Assembly (NCBI GenBank): GCA_902728285.1
Contig: CACVBU010000032.1
Coordinates: forward strand, 434,001-498,000
DNA length: 64,000 bases
Direction: 5' to 3'
From: Clytia hemisphaerica
Lineage: Eukaryota; Cnidaria; Hydrozoa; Leptothecata; Clytiidae
Part shown: piece by piece, positions 21,845-35,100 of the stretch
How the letters are laid out: every line of letters starts with the position of its first letter
Numbering within the stretch: the first letter of the stretch is position 1
Position numbers and translations under genes: made by a program
The notes under the pieces: generated by a model
Told to the model about the DNA's origin: nothing
Seen by the model: the letters and a program-made list of their open reading frames with translations, nothing else
The model's database searches: none

Positions 21845-23110
21845 GACCTGACGTAATTAATCGAACAGTTCGATTACCGAACTAATCGAACTTTGTCAAA
21901 CTTAATCGAACGACGAAAGTTCAATTAAATTCTTTAATCGAACTTTTCAAAAGTTGCTAAAATTGTGAGTATTCGATTAAGTTTGACAAATCATATTAAG
22001 TTCGACAAAGTTCGACAACAAGAAAGGTTCGACAAATTCGACAAAAAACTCCGTTCGATAAAGTTCGCCAAAAAAAAATGACCTCCTTTGGGTACTACCG
22101 TGGACGGCCCCTGGGGGTCCCGGCCGAGGTCTAGAGGGGTCCAATTGGTGCCCTACTGGTCAGGGGGATGTGAGGGTACACGTCTGCACCGTTGGGGGTC
22201 CTTCAAAGTTCCTCAAAGTGTTGTCAAAAGCTGGCAAAAATTACGAAAAATGACCTCCTTTGGGTACCGGCCCTGGTGGGACCAATCGAGGCCTCTGCAT
22301 CCCTCCACAGCCCCCCGTATCCCTTCGGACCCCTTCGGATACCCTCAGCCTTGCTCTCCCTCAATGCCAGCACCCTCCATCAGTGCTCCGAAGCCTTTAA
22401 AAGGCTCAGAAATGCTTGAAAATTGGCAAAAATCGGTCAAAATTTGAAAAAATGACTTCCTTCGGGTACCACCGTGGAACGCCTTTGGGGGTCCCGGCAG
22501 GGATTTCCGGGAGTTCGATTGTTGCCAACTGGTTAGGGGGATGTAAAGGTACTCCCCTGAACCGGTTGGGGTGCTTCAAAGTTCCTCAAAGTGTCGTCAA
22601 AAACCGGCAAACATTGGAAAATTGGCGAAAATTGGGAAAAATTGGGAAAAATGACCTCATCATTTGGGTACCACCGTGGACGGCCCCTGGGGGTCCCGGC
22701 CGGGGTTCCGGGAGGTTTGATCGGTGCCCACTGGTCAGGGGGATATGAGGGTACACGCCTGCACCAGCGGGAGTGCTTCAAAGTTCCTTTAAAGTGTCGT
22801 CAAAGGCCGGTAAAAAGTGCAATCGAATTACGCGCAAGTGGAGCGGCCTTCAGTTGCTCGGGTTTTCTCAAATTTTTGTTTGATTAAACTTGACAAAGTT
22901 CGATTACACTAGTTCGATTAAGTTCGAATAATGTAATCAAACTAATCGAACTGTCGAGGTCTCTTTAAAAAAAGTTCGATTAAGTTCGATTTCAGTAATC
23001 GAACTTAATCGAACTTTGTATTTTGAGAAATTTGTGAGTATTCGATTAAATTTCGACAACCGAACTTTGTCGAACATCAATCGGCCAACAAAGTTCGATT
23101 AAGTTTGGCT
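21845..23110. repeat. TTCGAT-rich repeat element with a GC-richer core
   Basis: Two arms (21850-22075 and 22870-23110) are built from many forward and inverted copies of 'ttcgattaagttcga'. They flank a GC-richer tandem core. Both arms share 'gtgagtattcgattaa'. It looks like a composite repeat with palindromic ends. No protein-coding signal is seen despite open frames. Confidence 0.7.
22074..22800 (+). repeat. Tandem repeat, about 175-200-bp GC-rich unit, four copies
   Basis: Units begin near 22074, 22247, 22449 and 22647 with 'aaaaatgacctcctttggg' or close variants. They contain 'ggacggcccctgggggtcc', 'tcagggggatatgagggtac' and 'ttcaaagttcctcaaagtg'. Frames of up to 119 residues cross the array in several registers, which is expected from the composition. 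Confidence 0.8.
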
Positions 23111-26100
23111 GTGGTATGAAAAATGTAAAAAAGCGAAGTACAGCAGTTTATACCTCAATTGCAGTAAAAAATACTACAAACACTAGTCAAGGGAATTCCT
23201 CGACTGGATTACAGTACCCTGTATATTTATTTGCATTAGGTAAATGCATTGAGCTTTATATACCCTGGACCAAGTTTCTCAATCCCGTCCAAGGAAAATC
23301 TTTGATATATGTTTTTTGAAAAATTGTATCCTAATGGCAGCAACCACTCGATAGCGGTGTAAATGCATCGAGAGCACTAGGTCTAGCTCCCTCATATACT
23401 TTTGATGATGTAGCGCCGTTAGACCTTGCAACACTGCAATGACTTCTTTGCTGGTCCCCCTTTAAAAAAGCTTCCATCAAAGATGGCGGATATAGCTTGG
23501 TCCAGGGACCAAGGTTCCACCATAACTTTAGTTCAATTTTCTTGAGACAGTTTTTTTCAAAAAATTAATTTATTAATTAACATTTTCTGTCTGAAACCTT
23601 GCTCAGATAAGAGAATGAAGAAGATTTAACTCAGAAAAATCTGAGTATGAATCTCTTGAATCAGCTTGAATGGGGAAAAGTTGGAAATGATACCAAGATT
23701 TAGCTCATTAAAGTTGCCATTCATATATATGCAACAAGTAAGGTAAAGTGTAATTTACTTTGAAAAAGAAATATTTGATAGTCTACTGTTCTTTAAAATA
23801 CTTTTTTAGTTGGAGCAATTCTCAGCTAATCCAGATGACCCAATTTCCTCATTTGTGTATTTGAAATATCTTTGAAATACCAACCAGACAGATGTTCTAA
23901 TGGAGTTAATTGCCTTCAAAAATTATCATCTACCAGAAATTGTCATAAAATTGTGTCCTCCCCCCCCCTTCAGTCCTGACAATTGGCGCCGGCATACGGC
24001 AAATGCCGAGGCAAAAGCTGAATTAAATTGGATTATAGTGTGTTTGCGTCGGCAAAAAAAATGCCAAGGCAAATTTTTCAAAAGACTTTTACTAAAAATG
24101 ATAACTGCCGAAACAATCGAAGAACTGCAATGTAACAGTGTAACGTCCCCCGACCTCCCTTTAAATTGGGAAAAATGCCGAGGCAGAATCCTATTCTGCC
24201 GAGGCAAACAGCAAATTTAGCCATTTGCCTTGACAAAAAAATGCTGAGGCAAAAAAAATTGAATTGCCAGGGCTGCCCTTTATAAAGGGGGGGGGGGGAA
24301 CCAATTTTCCAATTTTGAATGGGTGAGGGGGGGAATAAAAATTTGAAAAGTAAAGGGGGGAAAAAAAGAGGGGGAAAACATCGAAAGTTGGCGAATCTGG
24401 TGGGGGAAGTGTGAAATCATTTCAATTTTATCTGAGCAACAAAGGTCAGTCACATGATATCATGTGATTAGATCATCACTTAAAGATTAACCAATTTTCG
24501 TTCTATTTTGTCTACTATTCCTTTTGCAGCAAAATTTTACGTTTGTGTCAGGTTGAAATTTGAGAAATTTACACAGGTATATGGGGGGAACACTGATATT
24601 TTCAGAATTTTCTGGGGGGAAAGCAAAAAAGAGGGGGGAAACTAAAAAACTGAAAAGTCATAGGGGGAAAAAAAAGAGGGGAGATTAAAAAAAATCAAGA
24701 ATTTGGTGGGGGGAACAAACCCTGGAGGACACTATGAAATTGTAGCATTGCTGGTAGCAGGCTGGTGTTCTTAGCTAACTGCATTAGAAATTAGCTGTTA
24801 CAAGTTAGATTGTTAAATTTATTGTTCCAGAACTGGTATTTTAACCGAAAAAAAAATATTTATGGAATGTTTTTAGAAAGAAAGAGGTATTGGTCATTAA
24901 TAAACTTGGCATTTGAAATTGTGGTATTGAAGTTATTTGTTTCTGCTGAAGGTTACAATATAATGTGAATCTCCAAGCAATTTTAAGAACATAAGAATTC
25001 AGCATATCAGTATCTTGCTGGCTACACTACTGTTGAGTCTAGCAATCTATTAACTACAGCCGCCAATAAGCTGGTATACAGTTGGCCAGCAACAATTGTG
25101 TAAAATCTCTTTTTAGAAAAGGATTTTGCCTAAAGGGGTAATCTGCCGGCAACAAAAAAGAAAATACCCAGCAATCGGCCAGTAGCAAAGGAAATTTGTT
25201 TACAGTTTTTGTCGGCACTTTTTCCACTCTATTTTCCATCTACTTTTATTACACTGGGCTACACCAAACAAATAACCGGCTGATTGCCAAAAAAAATAAA
25301 GCCTTTTTTTTAATTCAACACATTTTTGGTAATGTTTTCAGGGAATATTTCTCTTATTTTTTTGAGTGGGAAATGAGGAATCAAACAGAATCAGAAGGTC
25401 ACTTTAGTTTTGATTTTTATTAATTTTTCTTAATATATCAAAGCTAACTTGGATTTTGATAAGGCTGTTCCTTAACTAAAAGTTACTTTAATAAAAGATT
25501 AAAAACATAAATTTCTCTTTGATTGCAGTCAGTGTTATTGTCCATCAGTAAGAATTTAAGCTTATTAAAAGAAAGATACAGGCAAAGAAGAAAATTGTGC
25601 AATACCTTTAATCCTTTTTGATAAAACACCATTTAACTTTCATCTAATGCTAATGTGTTAATAATATTCAAATTGAACCCTTACAAAAAGTAATTGTCGT
25701 TCAAAATTACAAGTTGAATACAACTTTATTACTTCATAAAAAGTGTTGCATTATTTTTATTCTTCGAAATCTAAATTTTTGTTATTTTATAACTATCTAG
25801 CCTTTTTGAGCTGCTTTGGTTTATTCCCTCCAGGAGCAACCTACTGTTCATTGATCATTCTACTTTTCTTTTTCTCTAATTATCAAAAAAGAAAGGAATT
25901 TCTAATTGAAACTGTCAACAATGGATATCAATTCAACTTGCTATTAATTTTTTTCAAAGGGGGGATATCACTTAATGGGCTTTGTCTTTTTTAATATTGT
26001 TTTGTTGTGAAAGGAAAGCTCTTTTAAAATCGACTTTTTGAATACATTAAGTTTGTAAATAAAAGAAAGACAGCAGTCATCAGTTAGAAGGTTGAGTTTA

Positions 26101-26155
26101 AAAATATGATGATTTAATTGAAATGTAGAGGCATATTTTTGAACCTTTGGTTAGG
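23111..26155. other. Intergenic, low-complexity patches, no gene seen
   Basis: At 23985-24250 there are repeated 'aaatgccgaggcaaa' motifs in both orientations. At 24280-24720 there are many runs of 5-12 G in a purine-rich strand. The remainder is A+T-rich. The last part must hold the promoter or 5' exons of the next gene, but I cannot place them. Confidence 0.45.
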
Positions 26156-29100
26156 ATGAAGTATTTACATGAAATCAAAGTTAATACTGACACTTCTAAT
26201 GTATTTACAGTAACTTTAATGGCAACAGATGGAGCTGAAGATAAGTGTCGACTTTGTGGTAAAAGAATTGATGGTGAAGTTGATAAGTGGTATGTTCCTT
26301 ACCACTCCAACTGTTTCAAATGCTCCAGTTGTAAAGTACCTTTAAATCCAAGGAATTATTTTTTAACCAACAAAAAGCAATTTTATTGTTTTAAACATTA
26401 TGATCATGATGGCCCAGACAAGCATGGACATTTCTTCAGGGAACTTAAACAATTTCGTAAATATTCTATCGAGAAATCAAAGACTTCGACAGTGAATGGG
26501 AAAACCTCCCCTGTAAAACAACATTATCAAAAAAATGGACTCGTGAAATTAGATTGCAAATGTTCAAGTGGAAAGTCTTCAGGTTATTGGTATGAGTGTA
26601 CTTTCAGAAATTGTCCTTCATCACAATGTTATCTTAAATCGAGAGACTTTAAACATTTTCATGTGGCAACCTGGAAGATCACATCTGGTAGAAGCACAAC
26701 ACAAATTGAACACAGTGAAGAAGAACTTTATGAGATGTGCTATCATGGACAGAGACATGCCAATTTTTATTCTGTAGATGAACGTATTGGTCCTATTGTA
26801 TTGAGTTTGAAGCATGAATCTATCATGAAAATCCCTTTTTACAGGTAATTAATTCCCCTTACAGATGTTTTGAGTCACAAACTAAGGGTCTACCCTCCAC
26901 TAGCTGATAGATATCTTCAAATGCATTAAAAAAAATTTTATTCAGAAGACAGATAATGCACTCAGTGGCATAGATTGTGGTGTTCCTGGAGTATCAACCA
27001 TACACCTATCTACCTGTACAGGACCAAGAAAGACTGATCTGATAAAATTTCTATATCAGTTTTGGTCAAAACTGATATAGAAATATAGTCTATCTCTTGA
27101 ATTTTTTCTTTTTGATTCTTTTTTTTTTCTTCATTTAAATAGGATTCTTCTACGATCTTCATCACACATCACAGAAGGTTTAATCCCAACGACCTCATTC
27201 TGTTTAAATGACTATGATGATAATGCAGTACTGGAAGTCATCAGTAGAGAATTGGACCTTACTTCAGACTTGAGACAATTCAATGATTCCATTCCACCTA
27301 CCAAATTGCTCCTGTTGGATAAAGTAAGAAACAGATTGATCATTATAGTCCATTGATATGATGGTATTTGATGAGCACTCAGCCAATTGGTCAATATAGT
27401 CCAATGGTATATGTAATAGTATTTGCACTCAACCCAATATTCCAAAATAAGATTGGTATCTTTTATTCTGCTAAATCTGACTTTGCAATCTTAAATTGTA
27501 AAAATAATTTCTTTTTTCCAGGTGATGTTGAAAAGTGAATTCAAAATAGGTGTTGTTTTCGTGGACAAAGATCAGCTCAAAGAGGAGCAATTTTTTACCA
27601 ACACTACACACAGTGACGATTTCGAGGAATTCCTTACATACCTAGGCGAAAAGATATCATTGAAAGGATTCAATGGTTACAGCGGTGGCCTGGATACTGA
27701 CAATGGATTGACTGGAGAGCATTCCATTTACAAAGAGTACCACAATTTCCGTATGATGTTTCACGTCTCAACTCTCTTGCCAATGGAAGAGCATGATGAC
27801 CAGAAGGTAATATATTAAGATTGAATTCGATTAAAAACCCGGCTTCTGTGGATTGATTCGTCAATTAGACAGTTTTTTGGTTCTATGCTTTCACTTCAGA
27901 ATTGCCTACAAAATTTCTTAAATTTTTGAACTATAGAGATTTTAATGAACTTTTTAATGAATGAATTTCTGAATGTTGTTAACAAAGGTGTATGGGTAGA
28001 GATTTCAATTAATTTTCTTTTAGACATTCATAGCTCTTTGCTAATCAAAAGTACTAATCAATAAGACAGTATTACCAAAGTATGAAATTCCAACCAAAGC
28101 CTTGTTATGTTGTGTTTAGTCACGTCGAAAAAAAGTTTGGCAGACATGTGAAGTATATTTCATTTCCTTCCAAAGGAAAATGATTGATATTATTTGAACA
28201 GGATACCTAGCGAAGGAAATTGTTTAGAAATTTTAATATGATATTGCCATTTCATTTACTATACATTACCAGCAATAAAAGGTAGTCTGACTTTCTCTTT
28301 GACTAATTTTTCCGTCTCAAAGTTTTAAAATAGTTAAGATTTACTCGTTGTCATGGTTCCATACTTGAGACAACCAGTTCTTTTTCTGTCTTACTTCCTG
28401 TGTTTTGAGGCATTTATCCTTATTTTATATTGGTGTTTTGAATTTCCACAACAGCAGAATTCTTAAAATCCCTGATCTTGGTGACATCACTAATACCCAT
28501 TCACCAGACTTCCTTTTTAAAAACTAGCAATTCTATCTCGAGTAGGAAGAATTCTCAAGAGTTTTTCTTTGTTTTCGACAGTTATTTTCTTTTTGACACG
28601 TAAAATAGCTGCTATGTCAACTCCAGTTATATAGCTTAAAAGTTTTTAGTACTTTTGAGAGCACGCTGAAGAAGAATTTCAATATCCCTTGTCAGTTTAT
28701 CATTGCTTCAGTTTCTGAGTTTGTTGAGTATCTTATGGTTAAGGAGGAAGTAGACGAAAGAGGAATCAGATATGTGAGGTTTCCATGATTCATTTGTATC
28801 ACTGAGAAAAATTTGTCTGCTCTTGTACGTGGTTTATAGTTCAACCATACAATGATTAAGTTTGTTGATTGCTTTGTGTGCTCAGATAATTAACATACAT
28901 GTACTGTGCCACATGCCAAGACATGCTGTTTGATGATTGCAAAAAATGCCATCAAGAGAAGAAAAAAATCATCTTTCATCATAATTGCAGTGATTGAGTG
29001 CTCGTGACTTTTTTAAGAGTTAATTGATTGGTTAGCTTGTTTCGAAAAAGAATAACCTGTTATCTATACATTTTAAGCATTGTCTTTTGACAAATTGCCT

Positions 29101-32100
29101 TGTGTGCGTTGATCTTTTTATTTTTGTAAAAGTAATTATGCAAACACTGCAATAATGTTTCTAAAATCATTTATCTGTGGTGATTAGCTCTTTTGAACGA
29201 CCACATTAGTGAGTTTTGAACCTAGGAAATATCAAGTGGCGTGCAGTGATTTTCCTGTATACAAACTCCTAACCATTTCAATCCCTATCTCTGTCAAAGA
29301 TCACTTTCTGTGATTCTCTTCAGTAATTCGAACATTCAAATTATATTTCTAGTTCGAATTTAACAAAAAACATAGTATTCTAAAGACCAATGAAAATAAT
29401 CCTTTCGATAGTCTAATGAGATCCATTTATTGATTTTACAGTTTCTTATCTACATACTAGCCCTGTTTCTAAATTGTTGAAAGTTCGCTTTGTATCCTCG
29501 TATTTTCCAAGAAAACCTTAACGAAAGCCATTTCGTTTTTTCTGTTCACCAGCTCCAAAGGAAAAGACATATTGGGAATGATATTGTTTGTATAATTTTC
29601 CTTGCACCTGGCGCTCGTTTCGACCCAAACTCGATCAAATCAAATTTCCTTCATGTTTTCATCATAATTCAACCACAGATTTTACATGGAGAACTATTTT
29701 ACAAGGTATCAATGTTATTTTCTTTTCACTCTTTATTAAATGGTAAGGTGGACCGATTGCTTGTCGTTTATTCACCTCATCACTATGTAGTAGAAGGAGC
29801 TATTCGAAATGTACTTTTACTTATATATAAATTCGAATGTACACTGTACAATTGAATTCTTGAAACATGAAACAATTCACTGATATTTCTTTCACTCTCA
29901 GGTCGATGTTGCTTCGAGAGATTTTGTCCAAAATTATGGACCGCCACTTCCCAAGAATAAACTGTTCAAAAATGTAAGTTTGGCTTTAAATTTCACAGCC
30001 TCTCCCCGCTGTTCACGTTCTTTTTTCCTAAAATTTGTTGTAAGATTATTTGACAAGTTCTCCACCCTCTTGTAAAAATCTTTTCAAAGGTTCCTTTAAT
30101 ATTGTATTGATGTAGGTAATATTTTGAGCAAAGTCTCTTCCTTTTCTTGGAGGCTCATCAAGAAGGAAATACTGCTTCCAGCGTTAGCCTTAGATCCTGA
30201 GGATCATGAGGGATGAAAAGCAATAATCTCTCTTTATTTATTTTTTTTTAGGATTCATCTTTTCAACGATGGCTGTACGCGAAGATAATCAACGGTGAAA
30301 GAGCGAGTTATCGTTCACCCAAGTTCGCTTCCATGCAGGTAAAGAAGTTTTTATTTCTGCTTCACCCTGTCTTGGTGATATGGAAGGTGTTAGAACTGAT
30401 CAATAAGTCCAATTAATGTTCATTGTGTTGGACACTTGTAGGTAATAGTTTGACTGGTTCAATAGTTGTATCAAGACGAAAAAAACGGGTTGAAAAGAAT
30501 CAAACGGGATTGTATTCGCTGGTTATGACAATCGCATATTATATTATTCTTGTTTTTGTTCAGGAACGTACTCGTCGGCAACTTTTAGAAGAGTTAGTGC
30601 ATGATCAAGCTTGTAAGGAAGTTCAGCCGTCCCTCAAATTTTCGAAGAATCCTTTTCAACGGCTTCTTCCCCTTAGGTAAGCTTACGTATTTCGTCATGT
30701 CAATATATTATAATCAGTTAAAATAAGTGGAAACGAGTGGAATTTATAGTATTAACCTGCATGTTAGAACCAAATAGATTCATTACAACAAAGAACTCCT
30801 TTTAGGAATAAGTTCACCAAGCTTCTTTCAATAGAAGAGAATGTAAAAATCTTGTTTTACTTACTGTTTTGTAAACTTAACAGAAATTTGTGTGTTTTAA
30901 CCATCATCAAAGATGGTTTTTAAAAGTATTTGATAATTGATTTTGAATTTTTCTACATTACACAGACACAGTTTCACTCGATCGTCGCCACATACTCCGT
31001 CCTTGCAAAGGTATCAGGACAAAACAAGCCATTCATGCATTCATTTCATTCACTCATTCGCTCGCTCTAACTAACCCACACTCTAATCTATATAGCTCAA
31101 ATCAACGCTATTATACATAGTATCTGAAATAGGGAGGTTTTATTTTCAGATGAATTTTCGGATGTTTTCTGAGGTTTATTTCTGTGGAAACTTAATTGTT
31201 TTAGTTTTTTTGGTTTATCTATCGTGTGTTCATCACATCATATTGTTTTACTCATACTGTAGCTTTCTCTTCTCAATAACTAGGTCGATGAGTTTTGCAG
31301 CCGACCATATTGGTATAACATCACCGGCTGACCAGCTACGACGTGATCTTAAACGCTCTTTAGCCTGTGGAATCAGTCAATATCATGACGTCATCTTTCT
31401 CGTTGGTAAGTTTCCACAAAATCTCCTGATCCCTGCGATTGATGATAAGTAAGTCTGCGACTGCAGTCGATAGCTATCTACCCGAAGGTAGGGGAGGGTG
31501 TCACTCTTTTTCCCTGGATGGCTCCACTTACCCTTGATCCTTCTCTTAATTGCTGAGCATCAAGCAGAGAGACATCAAGTACCATTTTTGGAATCTTTAG
31601 TATGACCTGAGGTTTGAACCCACAACCTCGCGCACCGTAATCGGATGCTCTACCACTGCACTATGGTCCCTGCGATTAGTTAGATATGAAAAGTCAGTTT
31701 TTCCACCAATCTTCGTTGCTCAATCAGATTTACATTTCCTAGTTTAAAGGTCCCAAAAAAAGGCCACATCAGCTGTGCCTTTCGTAATATCAAGGGACTC
31801 AAAATGAAATTTATCAAGCTCCTCCCGAATTTGAAATCCGTTTTCCTGAGGGAGAGGCCGCCTCTCTAGCTTTATATTCTTTTTCCAGGTAAAGAGAGGG
31901 GAGGCTCAGTTCCCGCTGTAAAAGCTCTTTTGGCTATGAAAAGCAGGTAAGATAGACATTGTCGCCACTGTTCATCGTATTTCGATTTTATGATTGATAC
32001 AGCCATTGCGTATTTTCAATGGTAAGGAAAATTACTCTTAGGTTCCAAATAAATGGGGGAGGGGCTGGAATAAACGGGGGTGGGGAAAATTTTCGAGATT

Positions 32101-35100
32101 TTAATAAACGGGGGGGGCTAATTGACGGGGGTTGGAAATTTAGGCTGTTTAGAGCAAAATAAGGGGCCTTCTCTTTGACAGCTGAAAATATTATTAAAAA
32201 TTAATTCTTACTTGTTACTTGTGTTACTTGTGTAGTTGTTTGAGCATCCTGCTTCAGGTAAGGTTCTTGGTGAACCACGCCTCCGTGTGATTAATCTGTC
32301 GAGAGAAAAAGAATCTCAGCAGATATTTTTCATGTCAATTATTGAGTTTGAATTAGCTCTCCTGCATCCAGTATATCCATGAATCTGGGGTTCATCTGGG
32401 ATAGACTTAAGGTGTGTGTCCAGGGCTCTTTTGAATTTATCGATAGAAATGTTTTTGAGGTTTCTGATGCTCTTTGGCATAGCATTAAAAAGTTTTGCAC
32501 GTTGCACTGCAAGTGTGCTGTCTCTAAATTTTGATGTTTGATTCTTTGGAATTGACAGTGTTTTTTTCAGTGGTTTTGATACCATTTACAGTAGGTACAA
32601 TCTTTTCCATCACCTTCCAGACATACATTATTCTGTAGCGTTCTCTTCGCCTTTGAAGTGACACTCCCAATAATTGTTTGGGGTGCCATTTATCTTTTGT
32701 AAGAAGGACTTTTGAATATCTTCAAGTCTCTGAATGAGACCAACTGCATTTGGGCTCCACAGAACGGAGCAATATTTTAATATTGGTATCACCAATGATT
32801 TATATAGTACGATCATACAATTTAAAGACCGTGAAGAAAAAGTTCTCAGGATCCAAGATGTTAAGTTTTTAGCCTTTTCGATTACTGCAGTAATTTGCTT
32901 CTGAAATGTGCAATTACTGTCCATCAGGATTCGAACGTCTTTCACAACATCTTTGTTTTCAATTTCAACACCAGACGGTGATGTATAGCTTGTTTGAGTC
33001 TTGATCTCATGGTTCTTTCCATAGCGCAAGAGTTCAAATTTTATATCATTTAGCTTCATATTGTTGTCATCCGTCCATTTATATATTCTATCAAGATCGT
33101 TTTGAAGTAGGACAGCATCTTCTAGAGTTTTGACTTCCTTTGTGGCGCGAGTGTCATCAGCGAAGGATTTAAGAAAGCTGTGCACCACTTCCTTGTCAAT
33201 ATCCCCAATCAATATGAGGAAAATCAAAGGTCCCAAAACACTACCTTGAGGGACTCCTGAAATGACCTGTTGTGATTCAGAAGTGACACCATTCACTAGC
33301 ACTGATTGTTTTCTCTCTGTTAGGATGGACTTTAGCCACTGTAATAATTTTCCATCTACTCCTAGTTTCTTTATTTTTCGTAGTACAATTGAATGGTCTA
33401 CTTTTTCAAAAGCCTTTGAAAAATCTAGGTACACAACATCCGCATTAGCATCTTCGTCCAATATATTTAGTATCAGGTCATATTGTTCCAAAGGCTGACT
33501 CAAACATGAACGCCCGCTTCTGAATCCATTATTCCTTATTAGGTCTGGAAAATTTTTCGAAAAATCAACAAGCAGGGGGAGTACTAAGAGTACGGATTGT
33601 TCCCCGACTGTGCCCGGACTTAGAGATATCCGATAAATTTGGTTGGTGTTTTCTAGTTAACTCTGCTTTACCTTTTTCAACTTTCAGAGTGTTCAACGAG
33701 ATGTTTTTCCCTGGTTCGTATCAATCTTCCGCGCCTCGTCGTCGTTCGTCCGTCTTATCGCGCGTTTCTCCTCACTACCTTTCGCAACACCTCCGTAGCA
33801 GCAAACGACTGTCAGACTTTTGGAAACGCAACAACAACACGACAGCTAACAACGGTTCTACAACATCAACAACGACAGCCTCCTCATCAAATGATTCCTC
33901 TCCTTCTAAAAACAATAACCATTCTCCTGAATCGAGTATAGTTGATATAAAGGAAGGTCAGCTGTCCTCTAAGGTAAGCTTGCTATAGCTTTAAGTTATA
34001 TTCACTATTCATGTTTTGCCCATTTCGACTGTTCATTTTGTTTCACTTATGTACGCTTGCCACCTTTTAGAGTCTTTTCGCTTCTACATTGTTATATCTT
34101 ATCATAATAAGATTCTCATATGTGATCTAAACATAAAAATAACCCAGCTATAAAAAACTATTTTTTAACTTTCCTTCTAAGCTTCAAGTCACAGAATTTG
34201 ACATGGAGGAGTTCTCGGCGTTGATCGAATACATCCAAACAGGTTCGTGTGTGATCACACCAGAAACTGTGGTGGGTTTGGCGTGTGCTGCTGAGTATTA
34301 CCAAGTGGACGAGCTGATCGACCTTTGTGAACGCTCTTGTCAACAAATGTGTGATATAAGAAACGTAAGTCGCCTTGATCACGGTAATCATCGATTTGAT
34401 GTAATGTGAAAAACAATATTTTAGAGTAGGATCTAGAATGAAAGAAAGAAACGAAACGAAAGTGGCGCACGGTTTACCGTCTTTGTATCATTGGTGTAAA
34501 AGTGACAATAGAACACCCTTTCGATGTGGATTTGTGATACTTTTCAGATTTGTTTGCCTTTTTCTCAGTCTTTCTTATTATTCGTTTTTAACTAATTTAG
34601 TCTAATAAAATTTATATTTATTTTAATGTATATCTCTTGGTTCAAATATATTAGGGAAATTGCAGTGTAAAAAAATAGGACATGGCTATTGTTTTGACAT
34701 ACAACTAACTGTTCTCGACACTGAATTGAAGTTTCATGCTTCATGTTTTTCATTGTTCTTCTAGCTACCAGTTCTATTGACGTCAATCAGACAACATATT
34801 TTGCGTTACTCCATCGCTATCAAGCTTGAACAATATGTAAGTGTCTGTCATACAGTAGTTGCTCCCTTTCTCACAAATGCCCTTATTATTCGTCCAAATT
34901 TAAGGAACAAATGAATTTTAAAAGATTCGAATCTGAAATTGGCCAGCTATGCTTTCGTGTTTGTCACGGTTATTTTAGACATCCAGTCTAAATCAAATGC
35001 TAATTAACAATCAATTTATCTTTCACTTACTTACTTACAGGTGAAGTCGTTCACGGAATCTTGCAATAACGAGTTATTTGATTTTTTCGACATTTCGTCT

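Noticed and set aside
22088-22887. Overlapping frames of 75-119 residues in the GC-richer block
   Set aside because: All are open because of GC-rich tandem units; the same units are read in different frames with no consistent protein.
31595-31666. A functional tRNA gene on the minus strand
   Set aside because: The A and B boxes are present but the acceptor and anticodon stems pair poorly. It is the head of a longer unit with flanking target duplications, so it is a SINE.
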